Positions 58,322-64,000 of a DNA stretch of 64,000 bases are shown one piece after another. The notes beneath the pieces are model-generated. The model was not told the origin of the DNA, did no database searches, and saw only the letters and a program-made list of their open reading frames with translations. Origin of the DNA: Ehretia macrophylla (lineage: Eukaryota; Streptophyta; Magnoliopsida; Boraginales; Ehretiaceae); the NCBI GenBank assembly GCA_037974665.1, contig CM075771.1, positions 39,912,425 through 39,976,424 on the forward strand. Reading direction: 5' to 3'. Each line of letters starts with the position of its first letter. The first letter of the stretch is position 1. A program made the position numbers and the translations under genes.

Positions 58322-58994
58322 ACTGCCTGTCCCTATGTGCTTATCGATAATTCCTTGGAGTGAATGCCTGTCCCTACATGCTTTTGTGCCTTGCCTGAAA
58401 GTGGTTGCTATATGGATGTTGTGTTTGATTGCAACTATTCATTTTATTGATGTAACTTACCCCGTTGTAATTTGGGTCTAATTATGGGATTGTACTATCT
58501 ATAACTGGATGAACTTTTATTTGGTTGTTTGCTTTCGTTTTCTTCATTAGTAGTTATCGTAGGCATTCAAACCACTAGATGAACAATCAACTAAGTTAAT
58601 TCTATCTAAAATCGCTTAGGTGCTCGTTTGCAAACTAAAGGATAATAGGTACTTGCATGATAGGAAATTGACAAATAAACGGGACATAGTTATCATGTTA
58701 GGCTTATTAACCAAACGAGACTTTCAAGATAAACTAGTAGGCAAATCGGTTGGTGACAAATAGGAGTCTTGAATGGAATTGGATTAATGATTGGAATAAT
58801 TGAGGCGTTTAGAGAATTAGGTCAAACCAAATAGCCCAATTACAGCCGTTATGCTGCTGGTTTACCGAAAAAATTTGGAGTTTAGGCCAAAACGTTAAGT
58901 GTTAAATCTTTATAAACAGTTAAGTATGTGATATTACCTGAATGTTTAGATCACACCCTAGTCTAACCTTCATAGGCCGGGTTGGGGCGTGACA
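58322..58994 (+). repeat. 5' LTR, truncated to its 3' 673 bp
   Basis: Matches 62550-63222 of the downstream LTR. Clear homology begins near 58337. The first about 15 bases instead resemble 58364-58378, because of a 41-bp tandem duplication at the broken end. About 3.1 kb of LTR is missing relative to the 3' LTR. Confidence 0.9.
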
Positions 58995-59418
58995 CCTTAT
59001 AGAAGAATGGTATCAGAGCCAGGTTTACTAACTAGGCGTAGTCGGGTTCAACTCTCGGACCATGGGTAGAAGCCCTAAGGTAATTGTGATGTCTTGTTTA
59101 TGTGTGTTATGTGTGCTAATGTGCTTTAATTGCTTTGAGCATTGAATACTATGTGCCCTTGTGGACTATATGTATTATGTGTCATGCACACCAACACGTT
59201 TGTGCCCTCGATAATGCATGCATGTGTTATATTCCTTTCTCGATACACTTGCATGTTATATAACTGTGAATGACTGTTTATACACATAGATAGTTAGGAT
59301 TAGGACTTTTAGGGAACTGAATTTGTGCAGGACGACCCGGAGTTGGAAAATAACAATGGTCGGAATCCGTCTAAATGACCTTAACAAGTAAGAATGAATT
59401 TCGGGACGAAATTCTTTT
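58995..59418 (+). other. Internal region of the retrotransposon, non-coding remnant
   Basis: About 424 bp from the LTR end to the polypurine tract. It has the primer binding site, T-rich stretches with TGTGTTATGTGTGC-like repeats, and a 3' end (TTTCGGGACGAAATTCTTTT) typical of sequence just before the 3' LTR. No open frame of useful length. An ATG at 59062 could be a relic gag start but cannot be supported. Confidence 0.75.
59008..59025 (+). other. Primer binding site
   Basis: TGGTATCAGAGCCAGGTT, 13 bp after the LTR's terminal CA. It matches the usual plant retrotransposon site complementary to the 3' end of initiator methionine tRNA. It fixes the element's orientation as +. Confidence 0.88.
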
Positions 59419-59431
59419 AAGGAGGGGAGGA
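59419..59431 (+). other. Polypurine tract
   Basis: AAGGAGGGGAGGA lies immediately before the TG of the 3' LTR, where plus-strand DNA synthesis is primed in LTR retrotransposons. Confidence 0.88.
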
Positions 59432-59444
59432 TGTGAAGCCCGAC

Positions 59445-59880
59445 CCCGAATAACGTGTCCTACCTCGATTTGCGCGTCTTATACCTAAAATTAAATGATC
59501 GACCTTAGATTACGTGTCCTGTCTTGGTTTTTGTGCATACCTCGTCATACGTGCCTGACCTAGAATAGTGTGCCCTAATCCCTGACTCAAGTGCGGTAGC
59601 TAGAAATACGTGCCCTGACATCGATGTACATGCGTTATCTCGTTTCGTGTGCCCTAACCTTGAACTGCGTACCTTAACCTAGATATAGAGTCGTGCCTTG
59701 ATTTGCATGCGTTGCATTGAATTACGTGCCTTGCATTGGTTTATGTGCATTCACCTAGGATTACATGCATTAGTCTTGAAGTTCGTGTCTTACCTCGTAG
59801 TTCGTGTTTACCTCGTGTTTCGTGCCCCGCATTGATTTTGGTGTGTGCCTCGTAGTGCGTACCCTAGACCTAGGAATCCG
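59445..59880 (+). repeat. Degenerate short tandem repeats inside the LTR
   Basis: About twenty loose repeats of roughly 20-25 bp around ACGTGCCYTRACCTNGA, for example ACGTGTCCTACCTCGAT, ACGTGCCTGACCTAGA and GTGCCCTAACCTTGAA. The period is irregular and the copies diverged. Confidence 0.7.
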
Positions 59881-59925
59881 TGCCACCACGTTAATCAAGA
59901 AAGCATCCTACACAAAGCACCAAAC

Positions 59926-59934
59926 TATAAAATA
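59926..59934 (+). promoter_or_regulatory. Candidate LTR TATA box
   Basis: TATAAAATA within an AT-rich stretch, about 500 bp into the LTR and upstream of a CT-rich leader. A second AT-rich candidate (ATATATTAAATAG) lies near 60066-60078. No start site can be shown from sequence. Confidence 0.35.
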
Positions 59935-60963
59935 ATCCTAATTCAAATCTCTACAAAATTCACTAACAATAAACAATTCAATCTACACAAACACCTAAAC
60001 ATTCTTTATTCTTTATTCTCACCCAAAACCAATGCACCTCAAATTTCACCCTTATTATAATCCATAATATATTAAATAGAGTCTGAAATTTCAGCAATTT
60101 GCAAGCCCTTGGCTGACCACTAAGTGCATTTAGTCTAGCGTTGCATATTTATTCATAATCCTAGACAAACTATGACAAAACACTTACACAATGCATAAAA
60201 AATTGCTCAATTCTCCTCAAATCTCCACCATTTTCGACCAGCCCTTGCATGCCCATGCTAAACATTTTAAATTCCACCTTGAAGACACAAAAATCTGATT
60301 CACCAAGCTCAAGGCTGAACATGCTCATCAAAAATTGCAAAAAGCTTTATTCCTTGTCATATTTTTTGTCACATTCTCTCATTTCCTTCAACTTCTCTCA
60401 CTTCTCTCTCATTTCTTATCTCCATTTCGGTTCTTGGCTGAGTTCTCTATCTCCTTGGCTTGTCTTCTTCATAAATTAGCTAAGCCAAGTCAAGCAATCA
60501 TCAAGAAAGTCGAGCAAACAAGCTAGAGTTCGAAAATCACTCATTAATGTGCATTGAAGCTTCATTTTCGGCCTAGGTGAGTTACTAAGCTTCCATTTCT
60601 TTTCTTCAAGTTATTACTACATGCATGCACTAAGAGATTGATCGTTAAGCTAGGAAAAATAGAGAAAAGCTAGTTGGAATCTCGGCTAAGCAAGAAGAAG
60701 AAGAGATTTGAAGCTTCAACAAGTTTTTGTGCATCTTTGTGGTTGATTGCTAAGGTGAGGGTTAAAACCTTTTGAAAACTCTTTAAAAACTCACATGCAT
60801 GCTCATAGATGTGTGTATTTGCTTCTGTACTTGAGATATATGGTCGTTCATAAGATTAAATAACCATGCATGGCAAGATCTTGGCTTGAAAATGATGCTA
60901 GGTGAAGTCGAATTTATGTGACAGCTCTCTGACCAGTCTGTTCGAGATAAGTTTAGGTAAGAA

Positions 60964-61310
60964 AATGATGTTGAAAATGCTTTAAAATTGGTGGGTGACT
61001 ATTTTGGACAGTTTTGAACATTTTTCCCAGAAATAGGCCGAAGCTAATTCTGACTCTAAGGTCTTCAAAATGGCAAATCATTAAAATGTGACCAAATCTG
61101 GAAATCTGGAAAAATGAATCAGGTTTTGGCAGATGCACTGACCTTGTGGAACGAACCATTTTTGACTTAGTAAATGTTGTCTAAAATTCATGAAATTTGG
61201 TGGACTGATAGATTTTTCAGTTCTGGACAATTTTTTCAGAAATGGACCAAAGCCAAAACTGACTCTAAGGACCTCAAAAACGTCAATTTATGAAACGTGT
61301 ACAAATCTGG
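60964..61310 (+). repeat. Diverged tandem duplication inside the LTR
   Basis: 60964-61100 and 61171-61310 share TTGGTGG, CAGAAAT, CTGACTCTAAGG, CTCAAAA or TTCAAAA, and CAAATCTGG in the same order and spacing. Offset about 207 bp. Confidence 0.75.
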
Positions 61311-63222
61311 ACAGTTTTGTGCTACCTCACTGTTTCGGCCATAACTAATGATTCTGAACTCCAATTGATGCATGGTTTGTTTCTGAGTTTAGTTAACTTC
61401 TTAAGATTTAATTTGACATCTTATTCACTGAATTTGGAGAATTTTTTCTTACCCGATTGATTGTGAGAAAACAGCCTATTGCAGTGAGTGTTTCACTTAG
61501 CTATATGCATGGAAAACTATTGTAACCTCTCTTGTGGTACTAATTGCTTGGAATTGTGATGTTGGAATATTGCATGGACTGTTTTGAGTACTTGAGAATG
61601 TTTGAATTAAATGATGTATGACTCGGGAATGATGTTGAGTTGACTTAGGGTTTGAACACACGATTATGCAAGAAACGGAAACACTAATGGCTAAGTAATC
61701 TTACTAAGCGTTAATCATTGAATATTGTGTGGAAACTGTACGTTGCGTGGGCTGCCCGTAATTGTGTTATAACTTCAATTATGGTTTTGAGCATTGCATG
61801 TTGTCAAATAAGCTTCTCTTGCTACCGAACCCACGAAAATGTTGTTGCATGTCGAATAATTCGTATCACTTGATTATATGAGCTTCTTGATGAGTTATAT
61901 GGCCTGTTTTACATGTGTTACATGGCTGCCCGTTTGATGTTCATATGACTCTATATGCCTTTCAAGTGAAATTACTTGTCTTATCGTGCCTTGTTTGACC
62001 ACTTGACAACGTGCGATCTTATAACTGTTCGGAGGCAACCTACTTTGTTGTCCTCCTAATGTGATGTGTTAAATGTTATAAATGTGAATTGCATACAAGG
62101 TTGCAACCTTTCGTGTGGCATGGTAGCGTTTCACGTCCGCCGGGTGGCATCGGGCTTGCCGGTGTTACCGTGACTACCATGATCCAATTCCCTCTCTCGC
62201 TTAGTATTCACCCTTGGAGAGTTGGGTCGTAGGATTTCGGGGTACATCCGGAGTACACCCACCTGGCGTGTTTTGGGGTTATTTGAAGTCGGTCGCAACT
62301 TCTGATTCTGAAACTGATTTGAGAGCAAATGCTCACCGTATCCTTGAAATGATTGGTAATTGTATCCGTTTCTCGATTTGTTTCTTATAATTGCTTACCA
62401 TATTATTTGTAATATGTGACATGTTTTAAAAAGGGGTTTTCATAAATTGAACCAGAAAATGAGTTTCAAATCGTATTTCTCGTTTCCCCCTCGCTAAGTT
62501 CATAAGGACTCACCCTCTTTTTATCACAGGTGAAGAAGAACAGGTACAGGTACCCGAGGACAACGTGCCTATCGATGATTCCTTGGAGTGATTGCTTGTC
62601 CCTACGTGTTTTTGTGCCTTGCCTGAAAGTGGTTGCTATATGGATGTTGTGTTTGATTGCAACTATTCATTTTATTGATATAAATGACCCCGTTGTAATT
62701 TGGGTCTAATTCTGGGATTTTACTATCTATAACTGGACGAACTTTTATTTTGTTGTTTGCTTTCGTTTTCTTCATTAGTAGTTATCGTAGGCATTCAAAC
62801 CACTAGATGAACAATCAACTAAGTTAATTCTATCTAAATTCACTTAGGTGCTCATTTGCAAACTAAAGGATAATAGGTACTTGCATGATAGGAAATTGAC
62901 AAATAAACGGGACATAGTTATCATATTAGGCTTATTAACCAAACGAGACTTTCAAGATAAACTAGTAGGCAAATCGGTTGGTGACAAATAGGAGTCTTGA
63001 ATGGAATTGGATTAATGATTGGAATAATTGAGGCGTTTAGAGAATTAGGTCAAACCAAATAGCCCAATTACAGCCGTTATACTACCGGTTTACCGAAAAT
63101 TTTTGGAGTTTAGGCCAAAACGTTAAGTGTTAAATCTTTATAAACAGTTAAGTATGTGATATTACCTGAATGTTTAGATCACACCCTAGTCTAACCTTCA
63201 TAGGTCGGGTTGGGGCGTGACA

Positions 63223-64000
63223 GGCTGGGCCCGTAAACCGAGGGCGTAGGGCTTGTGACTAGGTTTCCGTCACTCCGGTGCCCATAACTTTTGATCCGTA
63301 AGGAGTTACGCAGCGCACAGCATACCGTTGGAAAGCTCTCCGAGAGCTCTATGACGGGGGAAGCAAGCTTGCTCGCTGTGCCCTTTTTGGAGCCCAAAAT
63401 CGAACGTTTTCATCAGTTTCGGGCCACTTTTCTTATTAAGCTGTGTTTTTTCGTTGCGGATCGTACGTCGTGAGTTGTTAAAATGACGACAACCTTACTC
63501 GCGGGAAATTAGAGAGCGCTACAATGTGTCGATATCATATCTTGCGAGGATGCTGCATTGTTGAAGCGGATGGGTTGTTGTTAAGCCCATTGGGCCTTCT
63601 GAATGGGCCATCTCTCTAGGCTGGGACTGCGAACCTTTAACACAAAAAGGAATTCTACCCCTAACATGATGGGTATGATCATACAAGCACTAATGCACCG
63701 GATCCCATCAGAACTCCGAAGTTAAGCGTGCTTGGGCGAGAGTAGTACTAGGATGGGTGACCCCCTGGGAAGTCCTCATGTTGCACCCCACTTTTCCATT
63801 TTTTTTTTCTCCGGTTAGGGTTGCCAAGATACTTTATCCATCACATTTCTATTATCGAATCTCACGGCACCTTGGGCAAGACAAATTCACTTCACGTGGA
63901 GGCTGGGCCCGCAAACCGAGGGCTAGGGCTTGTGACCAAGTCTCGGTCGCTCCGGTGCCCATAACTTTTGATCCGTAAGGAGTTACGCGGCGCATAGCAT
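63223..64000 (+). repeat. 5S rDNA array resumes right of the retrotransposon
   Basis: It picks up at GGCTGGGCCCG, about 230 bp into a unit, with a type A spacer (CTTATTAAG, CGTACGTCG), copy 85 and then 211 bp of its spacer to the window edge. That last part runs to the CGCATAGCAT motif and holds no further gene. Confidence 0.95.
63671..63789 (+). rRNA. 5S rRNA gene, copy 85
   Basis: Differences: G5A, C6T, C15A, G108A. All promoter elements match the consensus. It is preceded by CCTTTAACACAAAAAGG as in copies 1-13, unlike the left flank of the retrotransposon. Confidence 0.97.

Larger units (their letters stand above)
58322..63222 (+). mobile_element. LTR retrotransposon remnant, probably Ty3/gypsy, 5'-truncated and lacking gag-pol
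   Basis: In order on the + strand: the 3' 673 bp of a 5' LTR, a primer binding site, a short internal region, a polypurine tract and a complete 3' LTR. The two LTR pieces align without net gaps at an offset of 4228 bp. By hand I count about 21 mismatches over 634 bp (58361-58994), roughly 3%. The LTR starts TGTGAAGCCC and ends GGGGCGTGACA, matching imperfectly inverted ends with TG...CA. The motif TTTCGGGACGAAATTCTTTT just before the polypurine tract is familiar from plant Ty3/gypsy elements. Assignment to the Tekay/Del group is a guess from the long LTR. No reverse transcriptase, integrase or gag reading frame is present. Confidence 0.88.
59432..63222 (+). repeat. 3' LTR, complete, about 3791 bp
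   Basis: Begins TGTGAAGCCCGACCCCG after the polypurine tract and ends GGGGCGTGACA against 5S spacer sequence (GGCTGGGCCCG). It is long for a plant LTR. From 5' to 3' it holds degenerate GTGCCYTAACCT-like repeats, an AT-rich segment with a TATA-like box, a CT-rich leader near 60355-60440, two diverged copies of a 140-bp block, a GC-richer patch near 62120-62290 and the 3' part shared with the left fragment. Short open frames inside are not genes. Confidence 0.88.

Noticed and set aside
58995..59418. A remnant gag or polymerase gene in the retrotransposon
   Set aside because: The internal region is about 424 bp with no long frame. An ATG at 59062 is not followed by recognisable coding sequence.
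59845..62328. Open reading frames of 61-76 codons in the 3' LTR
   Set aside because: Low-complexity or AT-rich, no recognisable domain, and within non-coding LTR sequence.
58317..63228. Target site duplication around the retrotransposon
   Set aside because: The left end is truncated, so the left copy of any duplication is gone. The right flank begins GGCTG but has no partner.
57860..63235. Solo LTR as the explanation of the insertion
   Set aside because: Primer binding site, polypurine tract and a second LTR piece are all present, so recombination between LTRs did not remove the interior.
1..64000. 35S rDNA linked to the 5S genes
   Set aside because: No 18S, 5.8S or 25S sequence is visible; the 5S units are in a separate array as in most angiosperms.
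1..64000. A new defence, biosynthetic or other protein-based system
   Set aside because: No protein gene of any kind can be supported in the window.

Overview
This window is almost entirely a plant nuclear 5S ribosomal DNA array. Eighty-five 5S rRNA gene starts lie head to tail on the + strand. Of these, 83 run the full length (about 119 nt) and two are truncated. The usual repeat is 675-679 bp: a 119-bp gene plus about 557 bp of intergenic spacer. The gene is recognisable as an angiosperm-type 5S rRNA, with the internal RNA polymerase III promoter (box A, intermediate element, box C) and T-rich terminators just downstream. The species cannot be named from this sequence. No protein-coding gene is supported: the many short open reading frames recur once per repeat and are by-products of the 5S and spacer sequence.

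Layout. 1-8344: regular units with CCTTTAAC upstream of the gene. 8345-15115: units with CCGTTAAC upstream and a mixture of two spacer types. 15116-18493: a locally amplified, very similar set with a 675-676-bp period. 18494-29328: regular mixed units. 29329-46846: a rearranged domain in which many units are lengthened to about 913 bp by an extra, exactly 235-bp piece of spacer, alternating with normal units; it also holds a 5S-less 1172-bp interval, several deletions and a truncated 5S gene. 46847-53149: regular units, with a two-unit (about 1354 bp) higher-order repeat from about 50.2 kb. 53150-58321: a three-unit (about 2033 bp) higher-order repeat, ending 5 nt into a 5S gene. 58322-63222: a remnant of an LTR retrotransposon, probably Ty3/gypsy: a 673-bp piece of the 5' LTR, a primer binding site, a 437-bp internal region without gag-pol, a polypurine tract and a complete 3.79-kb 3' LTR. 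63223-64000: the 5S array resumes.

Two spacer families coexist. Type A carries CTTATTAAG, then CGTCCCGG and CGTACGTCG. Type B carries CTAATTTTG, then CTTCCCGG and CGTACATCG. The extra 235-bp pieces are always type A and always follow a type B core, which points to one founding rearrangement spread by unequal exchange. No 5S copy matches the window consensus exactly, and many differences are C-to-T or G-to-A. The array is therefore only weakly homogenised and may be largely silent. I found no novel protein system. The points of interest are the recombination structure of the array and the retrotransposon scar.
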